Shown in pieces: positions 1-41,224 of a stretch of 64,000 nucleotides of DNA (positions are counted from its first letter, which is position 1; each line of letters begins with the position of its first letter). The DNA is from Gonocerus acuteangulatus (Eukaryota; Arthropoda; Insecta; Hemiptera; Coreidae). The DNA lies in assembly GCA_946811695.1 (NCBI GenBank), contig OX328128.1:30674562-30738561 (forward strand), in the 5' to 3' direction. Under the pieces are notes generated by a model that was not told the DNA's origin, made no database searches, and worked only from the letters and a program-made list of their open reading frames with translations. The translations under genes and the position numbers were made by a program.

Positions 1-529
1 CAGGGATCCCGATGCATTTGCTGAAATCAATTTTAATCTGCTGTAACGAATCTTCGGCTTTCTGTATAACTGGAGTCGTTACATTTTTCAGATCAGCAAT
101 AAGGTTTTTTAGATCTTTCAAATTTTGTGCGTAGCATTTGGCGGCTGAAACAGGATTCCAATCAGCACAGTTTAAAATATTATTTCCAATTGCTCCTACC
201 TGCTTTGTAATATTCCAAGCAAGGAGGCTTGCTTCCCACATTATATTACTTGCGTAATTTAAATCATCAGTAACGTTTATGCAACAGTCAAAATTCCAGG
301 ATTTCAAAACTTCATAGTGATACCTGATGACTTCTTTTTGACATTGTAGGGGCGATTTTGAAATCTTGTGCAAAATTTCATGTTTTTGATTGCCAATGTC
401 AGTTTTTGAAATCTTTACTTCTTGAAGCAAATCATTCAGCTGTTGTGTTATGTCATTGATTGGAGAAATCAATTCATCTAGAGCTCCTTGAACTAATGAT
501 TCAATAATCTGGTATTCCCCTCTAGTATC
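1..529 (-). CDS. Gene A exon 2 (partial, runs off left edge)
   Basis: Uninterrupted frame beginning DTRGEYQIIESLV and reaching KCIGIP at the window edge. The acceptor is TTTTTCAG with a long A run on the plus strand just upstream. The frame has no internal stop and its residues align with exon 2 of the paralogue. Confidence 0.85.
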
Positions 530-2948
530 CTGAAAAAAAAAAAAAAAAAAAAAAAATCAAAATTCCTGAATGGAAATCACAAGTTGACTGCCAGAAGAGT
601 ATAGAGTGCTATTTCTATTTTATTTCTAGGATAGATTTGTCTCAGGATAAAAGAAATTCTGATTCGGTTAAAAATTTGATTCAATTAAAAAACTAAAAAA
701 ATCAAAAGTACGTCACGCTGAATCTGCATAACTATTTCTTAGAAATTGGATACTGTAGACTGCATTCCGACTCTTCAAAATTAACTAATGTTTCACATCA
801 TCACTTAAATTTGAACATTTGGCCAGTTTTTTAGATACTGCTTTCAAATGATCGTTTTGTAGAGTTCCTACTAAGGAAAGAATTTGATACATCTTTTTTC
901 AGTGATCAGCAATAATCAGCTATATATATACTCCACTTTCCTTGGTAGCGTCTTTCCATTTCCTTTATGTGCTGGTGAAATCTTTCACCATGCTCCTCAA
1001 TGACACAGCTGAGATTTTATTGAAAAAAAGTCCAAATGAGAGTGCAGGAAATGTATTTTCACACTCAATTGCAGCCCAGCTTTTGAAAGCATATTTCTAC
1101 AACATTTTTGTAATTTCCCAGAGTTTTTAATGGCACTCTTAAAACCAATCCATGCATGTTTTTTTTCAGTATCTGTTGTCGTATCTTCCAATAAGGTATC
1201 AGAAATCAACTTTCTAATTTGTGGCCCAACAAATTCTCCATCTTTAAGTTTAGCATCAGATATTCTTGCAGATATATTGGTAGCAGTTGCCATCCTTATT
1301 CAAAGCATTCATATTTCTTCATTAAGCCTAAAGTGCAAAGGTGGTAAAAGAACATTTTTGGGGTCCACAAGACATTCATAAACTACATTTTTTATTCCTA
1401 GCACGAGACTGTCCTTCTGCTTCCAATTTCTTCTTGCTCAGAGATCAGATCAGACTATCACATTCAAAAATAAAATATAGCATGCCAACAATGTTTAAAT
1501 CTCCACAGACTTGTCACTTATGTTCATATTTTACTTTTTCTAGAAGCAATTTTAAGTTATAGTACGTTTCCTAAAGCTACATTTGCAGGGATTGGACTTA
1601 AAATAAGGCATTTATTTTTGTCTGCTACGAGTACACTATTGTGTACAATTCAACCAGTGTTTATTTCTTTCGTTTTTTGGTTTCTATTCAGTTCCATATG
1701 CACAGAACTACATTAAAACATTTAAGATATAACTATTAATTGTACAAAAATGGAATGTGGTAGAAACAACCCGATTACAGTTTTGGACTAAGCACATAAA
1801 ATTTAATAAAGTAGACCTATTTTGGAGGAAACCCCAGAATCAAGCATATCGGTGTAATTTCCTTAAAATAAAATAAAATACACGAATAGATCTGCTCTTT
1901 ACATTTGTTATAAGAAATGTTTTATAAGTCATTGGAAGTGGGGAATTTAATGAATCCCATTAAAAGGCAATTTTTCGGATATATTCTTATATATTTCAAA
2001 ACCAGCTGGGAAATCATAGTAGAAGAAAATTATCCATTCGAAAGCTTATTAAAGTTCCTACAAATTTGGTTCGAATGTGGTGTTTGAAAGAGTGATATCT
2101 TCGGAGATATCGGTGCTTAAATTGAGTAATTTCCGCTTAGGATACTGTCAGTTTCATGTTGTGGAGCCTAAGATCTTGATTTGCTTTGAGATGGTTAAAA
2201 TCTATTTCCATAGAAAGCCATTTAAGTAATATAAAAATAAAACATTTCGGTAATCAGCACTCCTTAATATTGGCTATAATATTTTTGTTTATTTACTGTT
2301 TTTTTTTCTTCTTATTTTTAATAACATTTATGTTTTATTTTTATTGGGGGCCGAGGTTAGCTAACTGGTAGAGCACTCGACTAATGAACTGGAGGACCCG
2401 AGTTCAAAACTCGAGCCCTATGAAGGTTTTTATCTTCTAGTGTCGCCATTCGAGGGTTGGATTTGTGGTCCGAGATCGTCCCTAGGTTAACCCAGTCTTT
2501 CATTAATTAATTAACGGGTACATGCACAGGGAAAAATCCACATTATCTCCCATCTACTGTGCCATATGACCCAGAATCAGATACCTCTGCAGTATCTGCC
2601 CCTATTGGCCTTTGTGGCCTGTTGCGGGACTGATTTTTTATTTGTACATGGTTCTTTTCTTTATCCAGTATTTTAACATTTTCTTTAAACCTTATATTAG
2701 GTTTCATTCTCCTAATCTATGTATTATTCTACTGAAAGAATTTTTAATTTTAATTATGAACATCCAAGATTTATAGAATTGTTATAAATATAAACTTCCA
2801 GCATTTTTAAAATAAATTATTGTGAACGAAGGACACAATCTTATACTTTATTTTTTGAAAAACGCCTGAGATCTGAATTTGCCAACTTGAGAGACAACAT
2901 TAATAAAATGTCATAAAATACTTTTATTCCCTTGTACACTCGAATCTA

Positions 2949-2989
<41 letters not shown>

Positions 2990-3053
2990 TTACCTGGAGG
3001 AGCAGAGTTGAAAAAATACATATAAAGATAGTACGTCTTCCTGTCATGTCCAT
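1..3053 (-). CDS. Secreted helical cysteine-containing protein, two-exon gene A (C-terminus outside window)
   Basis: I do not recognise the family. Exon 1 (3053..2994) encodes a 20-residue signal peptide beginning MDMTGRRTIF and ending STLLLQ. Exon 2 starts at 529 after a TTTTTCAG acceptor and stays open to the window edge, about 176 codons. Both junctions are GT-AG, phase 0. The predicted mature chain is mostly amphipathic helix. It matches the gene at 59791-62634 along its length: the pattern SWxFDxC, WNITK, GxIGNxILNC, KCYxxNL and IKxDFxxCIGIP is shared, including cysteine positions and an N-glycosylation site at WNITK. By comparison with that gene about 13 residues plus the stop lie beyond position 1. 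It is likely secreted; function unknown. An insect secreted-protein family such as TsetseEP/DUF725 is only a guess. The exon-1 start could also be at the second Met. Confidence 0.8.
701..800 (+). repeat. Diverged HINE-B-like 5' end
   Basis: Resembles the 5' head of the family at 33341: GTACGTCACGCTGAATCTGCATAACT, then a short block ending GTAGACTGCATTCC. No matching 3' hairpin was found nearby. It lies in the gene A intron. Confidence 0.45.
950..1390 (-). pseudogene. Fragment of a dispersed arthropod ORF (LPPLH...GERFHQ...RRYQG type)
   Basis: Read on the minus strand, several frames together give LLPPLHFRL, SDAKLKDGEFVGPQIRKL, KIHFLHSHLDFF and EEHGERFHQHIKEMERRYQG. This set is familiar to me from many multi-copy uncharacterised arthropod proteins that behave like mobile-element genes; I cannot name the superfamily. 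The reading frame is broken by several shifts and stops, so it is a dead copy inside the gene A intron. Confidence 0.5.
1960..2180 (+). repeat. Internal HINE-type repeat fragment
   Basis: Contains the phrase seen inside the HINE-like elements (upstream TTCAAAACCAGCTGGGAAATC, then CATTCGAAAGCTTATTAAA). Neither end is present. Confidence 0.4.
2346..2640 (+). mobile_element. tRNA-derived SINE, family S1
   Basis: Starts with a tRNA-like head (GGTTAGCTAACTGGTAGAGC as A box, GAGTTCAAAACTC as B box). The body has GTCCCTAGGTTAACCCAG and the tail TGTGGCCTGTTGCGGGACTG before a T run. The same head, body and tail recur at 6301. The A/B boxes would be RNA polymerase III promoter elements. Not a functional tRNA: the acceptor end does not close. 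Confidence 0.7.
2951..2984. repeat. (AT)n microsatellite in gene A intron
   Basis: Pure AT dinucleotide run, 9 bases inside the intron from the exon 1 donor. Confidence 0.95.
2994..3053 (-). CDS. Gene A exon 1, signal peptide
   Basis: Twenty codons ending LLLQ, followed by donor GTAATTTTAAT and then an (AT)n run. The paralogue has the same donor context (LQ followed by GTAATTTTAAT) and also an (AT)n run in the intron. The 2.46-kb intron carries a transposon-derived fragment and a SINE. Confidence 0.75.
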
Positions 3054-3520
3054 GATCAATAAATCAATGTTTAAAAACATGAAATACTGGATGCTTATCT
3101 TATCAATATTTTCTCTTGGAAAACATAAAGGAATTAATTCAAGAGCCATTTGAAACAGATCAAAGTATTTTTTTAATATTTTTTATGTATTTGTTGACCC
3201 TGGTCAAGAACAGAGAAGAACGAGTGAACAATAGGAATTTTGATGTGTCTTGAACAAGAGTACATCGTAAATAAAAACATGACATTACAACCAAAAAAGA
3301 ACACATTACTTCATATGATTAACGCGCTATGTTCCTAAGTTTGATTCTTATAAGGAGGGGGTATCTTTTCTTTTTAAAAAAAGGCATTGACCCTATATTG
3401 GCTGGAAAAGGTTGCTAACGTCTTAGTAACCCAACCCAAAAATCTTAGCTATGTATCAGGTCATCCCATAAGTAATGTCGGTTTTTAATATTCTGTCTGT
3501 TTATTTTCCCTCCTTTTCAA

Positions 3521-3628
3521 TCTATTTTTGTTTACGTATTTGTTTATAATACCATTAAATACACATTTTTTACATCTATTTTTGTTTACGTATTTGTTTA
3601 TAATACCATTAAATACCATACATCTATC
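3521..3628. repeat. 54-bp tandem duplication
   Basis: Two nearly identical adjacent units beginning TCTATTTTTGTTTACGTATT; period 54. Confidence 0.85.
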
Positions 3629-4096
3629 TTGTTTTAGTTGGTGAAACTTATTTATTCTAGGGCGTAATAACCTTGTTGTTTATTGCCCATCAAATAGGAA
3701 TCTAATCTTATTTATTGAATAAGAATAACTTCTTCATATTGTGCTGAAATTTCATTTAAAATGGATCTCGCAAGACTCAACTTATGCCATTTTATTCTTC
3801 GGGAATTCAATAAAGGAGAAAACAGACGAGTTCGTTAACCAGCATCATTTTTGCGTTAGGAGTGAGGGATGACTCCAGATCCAAAATATTAATAGTACTC
3901 ATTATCCTACAGACTATCTGTGAAACTCACTACACAAAATAAAAATTACTAAGACACAAGGATCTTATAAAAATAAGTAAAATTTCTTTATTAGGTAAGG
4001 GGGGCTTCCTCCGGATCCACATAATTAATAGGGCTAAAGCGGCATAATTTCTGTTAAATTGCAACAAAACATTCTATGAAATTATACTGGGCAGGT

Positions 4097-5258
4097 CTTA
4101 TAAAAATTCCGACTCGCAGGAACTGCATCATCTTATCCCTTGTGTCATTTTCAAAGCTTAGAATAGAAACAGTATAAGTTTGGTCTTAATCATTCGTGAA
4201 GAATGTTAACACATGTAAAAATGTAAAATGAAATCTCAGAGCAAAGCAAGATCATAGGCCCACAACAGGAAAATGACAGTATCCCAAGCAGAAATTACTC
4301 CATTTAAGCACCAGTTTCTTCAATTGAGATGGGCATCATAATATCGCTGTTTATTGCACATAAACAAACATCCTAATCCTAATATTCAATTGAGATCGCT
4401 CTATCAGAACCGAATTTACAGGACATTTAATAAGCTTTTGAATGGATACTTTACATTTGCTATGATTTCCCAACTAGTTTGGAGATATATAGGAGGAGGA
4501 GGAAAAACTTTATTGTAGAAAAAGTTTGGTTGCCCAACTAAATTGGGTTGCTCCGTACACAACATGTTTATCAACCTTGTAGGTATTTTAAATTCAAAAA
4601 AATAAATAACTAAAAATAAAAACATTATACGAATTAAGTAAATAAATGAGAATATAGTGATGAAAGTATTAATAAAAATCAACAAAACGAAAAAAAAAAA
4701 AAAAAAAAAAAAAAGCAATATTATATAAAATACTACTGATACCAAAAAGTTAAATAATAATTAAATTTAAAAAAATAAATAAAAAAATTAGAATTTTTCA
4801 GCCATATATGTGGCTTTGAATAATAACAAGCGAGTCTACGAGAATAGATTCTGCTATTCTTCCTAGTATGTCCTCGCTGATTCCTATTTCCTGGAAGAAT
4901 ACAGCAGTTTCCTTGGGAATGGTGCCTCGGGAGCCGAACCATAGACCTTTCACGGAGAATTCTCGGCTTCCATATGTCTCCCGGAACTTTTCTCTATAAA
5001 ATGAGATGCACTTCTCATAGATGGCTTGCTTCTCTTTGTTTACAATTTCATTTTGATTTTCATTGTTGCCTTCATAGCGAATTGTTGGGTCTAAGATTAG
5101 AGCTATATAAAATTGCTTTGAAATAAATTGGTCCATTTTTTAGCCGGCTGGAGAAACTAGAAATTGCCTAGTCGTCACTTTCGGATGGTGTCATGAAGTC
5201 AACCTCATAGAAGTTCCTCAAGAGAAGTAGAAAAGGTGCTAAATTGTCTTTTTACTAT
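4097..5258 (+). mobile_element. Diverged HINE-A-like element
   Basis: The 5' head reads TCCGACTCGCAGGAACTGCA with the block CTTAGAATAGAAACAG downstream, as in the intact copies. The 3' end at 5155-5258 has CCTAGTCGTCACTTTCGGAT, TCATGAAGTCAACCTCATAG, a weak hairpin and GTGCTAAAT. A LINE coding fragment (4798-5136) sits inside. Confidence 0.5.
4798..5136 (-). pseudogene. C-terminal fragment of a non-LTR retrotransposon ORF
   Basis: A 112-codon open frame with LDPTIRYE, KQAIYEKCISFYREKF and GSRGTIPKE. This resembles the C-terminal region of arthropod LINE polyproteins in which a GARGTIP-like motif occurs (often labelled R2-type); the RT part is absent. It may therefore belong to an RLE-type LINE, but I cannot prove the clade. 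Confidence 0.5.
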
Positions 5259-5259
5259 T

Positions 5260-6300
5260 TTATCCTTGTGCCTATCTAATGACATAATTAATAAAATGTC
5301 TTCATAATAAGTATTATAATTTACTAATTATTACCACGTAATAGGAAGTTATGTAAAATATGATTAAGAGCATTCTAATAGAGTGTTCTCCACAATAAAA
5401 AATATGAATAAATAATCTTGAGATTACAAATGTAGAATGTTTACTTATTTCTAAGTTATTTTGTAAATAGCTCTTTATTCTGTTATCTTTAAGAGTCAGA
5501 ATACACCAGGAACGCAGAAAGTCAAGTTAATCAATCTACTTCAAAGATGTCAGTTGAGTGGAATGTTGTTTGTTAAAAAAAAAAAAATCAATGCATTGTT
5601 TTAAAAAGAACAATTCCGAAGGAAACCAATAAACTATCATTACAATATCTTTTTAGCTGACGATTTTTTTCTCAAATCTTTCACTTATTTAGGTGTGTTT
5701 AATTAATGCTCATATATTGTTATGCAATTTAAGATGTGTCATGATTTTGAAGTAGATATGATATAAGAACATTTTTATTAGAAATCCAATTTAAAAATTC
5801 TAATTGCCTCTTGGAATATGACACTTTTGCATAAGAATATTGATAATTCAGAAGTAATCCCAAAACTCATCAGATGAAAATTGAGCAATTTTGTAAATTT
5901 GATGCTTTTTATCAATGTTTATATGTTTAGTTGTATACCATAATCTCATATTTAAAAAAAGTCTTCAATTTGTTGTTCTTAAAATAATTCCTTGAATTTT
6001 TCATGCCAAAAAACAATTAAAAAAAATAACAAAACAATATGAGAATAACAATAATATCAGAATTTAATGCACAAAAAGTGAATTAAATTTAAAAGAGACA
6101 AAACAATTAATTTTACATTTTTATATTAGAATAATAATATTTATTTGGACACAGTATTGTTCTATAATAAATATGTACGGGGAAAATATATACATTCCAG
6201 AATAAAAAAAAGTAAAATAAAGTACACCAATAACTATTTCTTTGATTCAGCCCTCTAGACATTGCGGTTGTTTTTGTTTTTTTCATCACCTTTTCTAAAT
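5260..6300. other. No gene or element recognised
   Basis: AT-rich sequence downstream of the P450 stop codon, with short A runs but no convincing open frame or repeat boundary. Confidence 0.5.
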
Positions 6301-6638
6301 AGGTGGGGCGAGGTTAGCTCAGTGGTAGAGCACTGGACTAACGAGCTGGAGGCCTGAGTTCAAATCCCGAGCAAGCACTAAAGATTTTTTCTTCTAGTGT
6401 CTTCGTTCATGGGTTGAATTCGGCATCCCTGACCGTCCCTAGGCCGACCCAGCCTTTAATCAATTTAATAATGGGTACCTTGGGTGCTAATGACTCTAGC
6501 AGTCGAGGCGGCCAAGGGGAAAATCAGGCGGCCGGAGCATAGTAATGACCATACTATCTCCCTAGTGTGCCGTATGGTCATGAATCAGATACCTCTATAG
6601 TATCTGCCACTCAGGGCCCTCGTGGCCTGTTACGAGAC

Positions 6639-6642
<4 letters not shown>
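6301..6642 (+). mobile_element. tRNA-derived SINE, family S1, second copy
   Basis: tRNA-like head with GGTTAGCTCAGTGGTAGAGC (A box) and GAGTTCAAATCCC (B box), body with GTCCCTAGGCCGACCCAG, tail GTGGCCTGTTACGAGACTG and then T(n). Matches 2346-2640 throughout but with extra sequence in the middle. It ends against the poly-T of the next LINE fragment. Confidence 0.75.
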
Positions 6643-6671
<29 letters not shown>

Positions 6672-7008
6672 CTAAATAGGTACAAAAGGCATTTATATCT
6701 CTGATGTTTGAGGTAGTTAAGAAATGGTATGTTGATGAATTCTTGGTGTGTTCTTCCGTAATAGGTTTTAGAGTGAGGCTGGAGTACTCAGGAAAACGCC
6801 ATAGCAGATGCTCCAGGTCATCTTCCTCCAGTCCGCATTTAGGACTTAATTTGATTGTTTCTATTTTGTATTTTTGTCGGTAGATGCTAAGGTATAGGCT
6901 CTTCTTATTTGGTAATCTTATTTGACTTATGTATCTGTTTCTATTTATATCCATATTTATTTGAATGTAGTTATTATAGGTACCATCATCTGTGGTGAGT
7001 TCGGACAC
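6643..7008 (-). pseudogene. Jockey-type LINE, 3'-terminal coding fragment with poly-A
   Basis: Minus-strand frame with CGLEEDDLEHLLW and FPEYSSL. This matches the C-terminal region of jockey-type LINE ORF2 proteins, usually CPxCxxEEDxxHLLFxCPxY; here the final Cys is replaced by Phe. The frame runs into a poly-A tail (plus-strand T run 6643-6671), so this is the 3' end of a 5'-truncated insertion. A further T run lies at 7087-7107. Confidence 0.65.
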
Positions 7009-7419
7009 AATTTCAAGGTTTCCGCGTAATAACAGAAACTTCCTCTCTCGAATAGTGTATTTTGTTTTTTCAATATATCAACAATTTTCTTCTATTTTTT
7101 TTTTTTTTTTTTTTTTTATGGCTAAAAGTTTTGAATTCGGTTCCTCCAGAATATTGGTCGAATGCTCTCTGCTGAATCAAACTTTTTCCCCGTTTACATA
7201 ATGGTCAGCATCAAAATACTATTTATGAAATTAGTAAAATATAAGAAAAACAATAGAGTTTGGTTTTATTTACTTAATTATAAATAGTAAGAAAAATAAA
7301 TAATGAGACATGACATTTTTTCAAAAATAGTTTGCTGAAATAGTTCACAACAAGTTTACAGAGGTACAAAAACTTTTAAAAATTCCTTAGGTTTTAATAC
7401 AAACCTTTTTGTCAGTGGC

Positions 7420-36888
<29,469 letters not shown>

Positions 36889-36894
36889 GGTCTC

Positions 36895-38060
36895 TCAATG
36901 ATTCTTCAATCAAGATTTTATCTCGGACACATTTTTCTAAAACAATTAAAACATGAATTAACAAATTAAGGTTATCAGGATAGTGGAAGGGTTCATTCAG
37001 GAATGAAGGGTAGAACATTCCAAAATTGATGTCCAATTTTATTGGAACCTTGTCTGACTTCATTGTCTTTCTTCAGGCATAATACTGTAATTTCACAATT
37101 CTTGATGTGTGTATTTATATATTATATGCGTGTGTTTTTTTTTTTATAGAATTTGTTTTTTTGCACTTCAGCACACAAAAATTATCCGATTTTGATGAAA
37201 TGTGTTATAAAAGTACCTTGGATGATTTTTAAGGTCCAGTTCGTTAAGCTAGTGATTCCGAACATCGGAACATTGTTTTTTTGGACGTAATTCGCGGGGA
37301 AAAATGTAGGGCTTCATTTTTGCTTGGATGTATATTTTTTATTGATTTTCAAACTCAGGGAAACAAATAAAGGCATTTTAAGGATATATCTTTAACCGTT
37401 TTCGAAAATGGTTGATAAAACTAGTTTTCCTTTCTAATTTTCGGTTAAAGTAGTTATAAACGATGGATTAAGATGAAATTTGCTCCAGATGTTTAGCATT
37501 CATCCAAACAAAGGTATATAAATTTTGGTGACATTTGGAATTCAGGAAATATTAGAAAAAAAAAGAATTAATTAGACACCTGAACAGTTTTTAGAGTTTT
37601 GTATATTATCTTGAGTATTTCGAATACGGCTGGAAAATCATGGTTCGTAGAGGTTAACCATTTAGTGAAGCTTACTAAATTATCTAATCTAATATCTAAA
37701 TTATCTAATCTAATTATCTAATCTAATAGAACGTTCTCAGTCGGAGAAATAATTACTTTAAACTAGCTCATAGTACCAATTAGTATATAAAATTCGTCAA
37801 AATATTTTATAGGAATATCCCTATTAAAATCTGCCCAGTTTTCTTCTTTTAAAATAAAATACCTAACGAATTCAAGCCTTTCTTTATCAATTTGCATACC
37901 GTCAAATATTTGAGTCGTTTAGTTCCAAAGTGACTGTTGTCCAAAAAAATTCGAAAATGTGATTTATACATCCCTGAATTCAGAATTTAAAGGCCTATCT
38001 GATGCTATGGTTATTATGTTCCAAAAAAAATCTAGTCCTATTCAAAAGTCAATGTAAAAG
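36895..38060. other. Upstream of P450: no second gene recognised
   Basis: Should hold the P450 promoter and 5' UTR. On the minus strand a possible acceptor (GTTTTAG) precedes an AAAAATGTG segment near 36938, so an upstream untranslated exon is possible. Otherwise diverged HINE-type body sequence. Confidence 0.35.
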
Positions 38061-38067
38061 TTTCACT

Positions 38068-38214
38068 TTTTTTAGCACTTTCCTCCGAAGGTAGCTACTT
38101 TCCTTGAGTATGATGAGGTTGGACTCATGACGGAATTTTTGAAAAATGTCTCCAAATCTTTATCGATCCTACCTAGTAGACACCGAAAATGACCCCCGTT
38201 AAAATTTATATATA

Positions 38215-38283
<69 letters not shown>

Positions 38284-39197
38284 CTGTTAACACGATAGCG
38301 GCCAGAGTTTTTGCTTTTTCGTCACGAATCTTGGTATATAGCATTAAATTAGCAAACGATTGAACGAGTTCGGTAACCACCAAAGTCGGTCCACCGGAAG
38401 GGGGGGTTTACCCCGAACCCAAAACACTAATTTGACCATGTCAGCCGTAATATTTGTTATATTTCAAGGAAACTTGGTATTCGTAGTGGTAATATATAGA
38501 GAAAAGTGAGATATAAAAATGAACTAAATCGGTTCATTAGGAGGGGAGGAGGGGGTTACTCCGGACCCACAATACCAAGTCGCCACTATCAGCCGTGATT
38601 TTTGGTATATTTCGACGAAACTCGGTATTCGTAGTGGTAATCTACAGGTAAATATGTGTTGTAAAAATAAACTAAATCGGTTCATTAGAAGTGGGGGTTT
38701 ACTCCGGACCCAAATTCCTAATATACTCATACCGGTCGTAATTTCTGCTGTATTGTAACGAAACGCGGTATACGTCGTGGCTAACTCATGAAAAAGAAGT
38801 GTTGTGAAAATGAGCTGAATCGGTCAATCGGAAAGCGGGGGTTTAATTTGTAATATATTTCAATAGAAAAGCCCGCCAGACGTAGGTTCACAAAGCCGCC
38901 GCAAGGAGCGCTTTCTATCACTAGAGGGACTGTATCCTGTTCCTGCGTCAGATCAAATTACGATAATATGAGGTTTTTCGTATTTATTACGTAGTGTAGT
39001 AGGTACCATCTGTAAACATAAATCTGGAAGCAAATTAATAATTGATCAGTTACTCATTACAAATTTAAAAGAGAACTATTCATGTTTTTATTTTATTTAT
39101 GTAGGATATTTTAAGCAAATTGTTCTGGAAAGCAGTCTACACTACCCAAATTCTGAGGAAAGTGCTTAGCTATGCAGCTCCTGCGTGACGGACTTTC
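38068..39197 (-). mobile_element. HINE-B element, full length, minus strand
   Basis: The 5' head at 39197 reads AAAGTCCGTCACGCAGGAGC, then TAAGCACTTTCCTC. The 3' end at 38068 has GAGGAAAGTGCTAAAAA. (AT)n followed by (GT)n at 38214-38283. Near-identical in body to 33341-34484. Confidence 0.7.
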
Positions 39198-39502
39198 CCA
39201 AGTGCAGGTTGTCCATTGCGTACTTCGAATTTTAATGTGTTTAATAGGTTAAACCCAATTTTTTAAAACCCAATGTGCAAGTTTTTTTGGTATCTATGAA
39301 TTTTTTTTTTTTAGTAATTCATACATATTTTTCAAAAGCTCTTCCGCAGTGAGTCTTGACCATACCTGCTGTTCCAAAAGTGTCCATGTCTGTTCCAAAG
39401 TGACTGTTGTCCAACTTGCTTTTGCTAATGACTAGCAATCTATTATATAAATAGAAAAAAAAAGTCTTAAAAACAGATCCGTGGTATTTGTTTTAATAAT
39501 TT

Positions 39503-39689
39503 AAAAAGTCCGTCACGCAGGAGCTGCATAACTAAGCACTTTCCTCAGAATTTTTGTAGTGTAGACTACATTACTGAATAATTTGCTGTAAATAACCTAT
39601 ATAAATAAAATAAGAACGTGAATAGTTCTGCTCATTTACATTTCTTATGAGAACTGTTCAATTATTCATTTTGTAAATCATTTGCTGCC
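39503..39689 (+). mobile_element. HINE-B, 5' part, split by a LINE
   Basis: Head TTAAAAAGTCCGTCACGCAG through AATCATTTGCTGCC; the element resumes at 46515 with AATCATTTGCTTCC. Confidence 0.75.
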
Positions 39690-39706
39690 CTACAAGAGAC
39701 AATTTA

Positions 39707-41128
39707 ATAAAGTATAAAAAAGCCAAAGCGGTTGCCCGATACGTAATTGTGGAGAGTAAAAAACAAAGCTGGATCGAATTTGTATCATCCATCAACAGAA
39801 TCACTCCTTCAAAAGTAATATGGGACAGAATGAGACGTATCTCACACAAAAAAGAAAGCACATACATATCTGGGCTTAAAATACAAGACTCGATTATCAC
39901 TGACCCCAAACAAATATGCGACCATCTTGCTCAATATTATACTAACATCTCAAAACCGCCTGACATACAGTTACCTGAACACAACTATCATGACATGACA
40001 CTCTTATCCACTCCTTCCGTTACTACACCTTTAGACGAACCCTTTTCATTTGACGAACTAACTTATGCTCTAACGAACTCTAAGATAACAGCCCCAGGAC
40101 CTGATAAAATCACGAATGACATGATCAAAAATTTACCTCAGAATACAAATTTCAAACTACTACAAATTTTCAATAATATCTATAACACAGGAAATTACCC
40201 TGACTGTTGGAGACATAGCACAATTATACCTATACTAAAACCAAACAAAACAAAACCTGACCCTTCCAGTTACAGACCGATTTCCCTGACAAGCTGCGTC
40301 TGCAAACTATTTGAAAAAATGCTCAACAAAAGACTACTATGGTATATTGAGTCACAAGGTCTCCTCTCTAAATTCCAATGTGGATTCAGGACAAATCATT
40401 CGACAACCGACCACATCGTTAGACTTGAAAACTCTGTTCTTAACGCATTTACAAATAAAAAATCCCTCCTAGCAGTCTCATTTGACATAAACAAAGCCTT
40501 TGACACAATCCGGCAAGATGTTATCCTCAAACAACTCTCTGGATGGGGAATACGAGGAAAACCTTTGGCATTTATTACTTGGTTTCTCTCTAGAAGATCT
40601 TTCACAGTAAGAAATGGCAACTGTTTCTCCGATATATATCAACTAGAGACGGGAGTACCTCAAGGGGGCGTACTAAGTACAACCCTATTTATCATTGGAA
40701 AGAATACAATTGTCGAATACATACCCCCTGACATTGAATATAGCCTGTATGTTGACGATCTTTTAATATCCTACACTTCAAAATCCACTGAACAAGCCCA
40801 AGACCGAATACAGAACGCAATCAATACACTTACACTCTGGAACGACAAAACAGGTATGAAGTTCTCGACAACCAAAACAAAATTGCAAAGTATTACTACA
40901 AAATTAAGTCTCTCCCTCAGCCATCCTGCACAAGGGAAATCATAGAAAACCCCAATATTAATCAATACCAAATAAATAACAAGCATGCCCGACCTCTTGC
41001 TATAAGAAGCTTAGAAATAGAGGAGATTACAAATCTACAAACAGAACCAATACAGAAACAGACCATTTCACTCACTCCTCCATGGCTCATTAAATTCACA
41101 ATAGACACATCTCTCTCTAAGTACAAAA
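39707..41128 (+). pseudogene. LINE ORF2 reverse transcriptase domain
   Basis: Starts in frame as KYKKAKAVARYVIVESKKQS. Motifs: APGPDKI, YRPISLTSCVCKLFEKML, LLAVSFDINKAFDTI (catalytic Asp), GVPQGGVLSTTL and LYVDDLLIS (catalytic DD). The endonuclease part is missing by 5' truncation. After KTKLQ near 40890 the frame shifts and a stretch is missing, then resumes as HARPLAIRSLEIEEI, LTPPWLI and IDTSLSKYKK up to the HINE insertion. Jockey-type by motif spacing and the C-terminal RNase H. Dead copy. Confidence 0.88.
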
Positions 41129-41172
41129 AGTCCGACTCGCAGGAACTGCGTCATCTTAGCGCGGTTCCAGTT

Positions 41173-41224
<52 letters not shown>

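Noticed and set aside
2346..2420. tRNA gene
   Set aside because: A and B boxes are present but the acceptor stem does not close and a SINE body follows; the same holds for 6301, 53401 and 58198.
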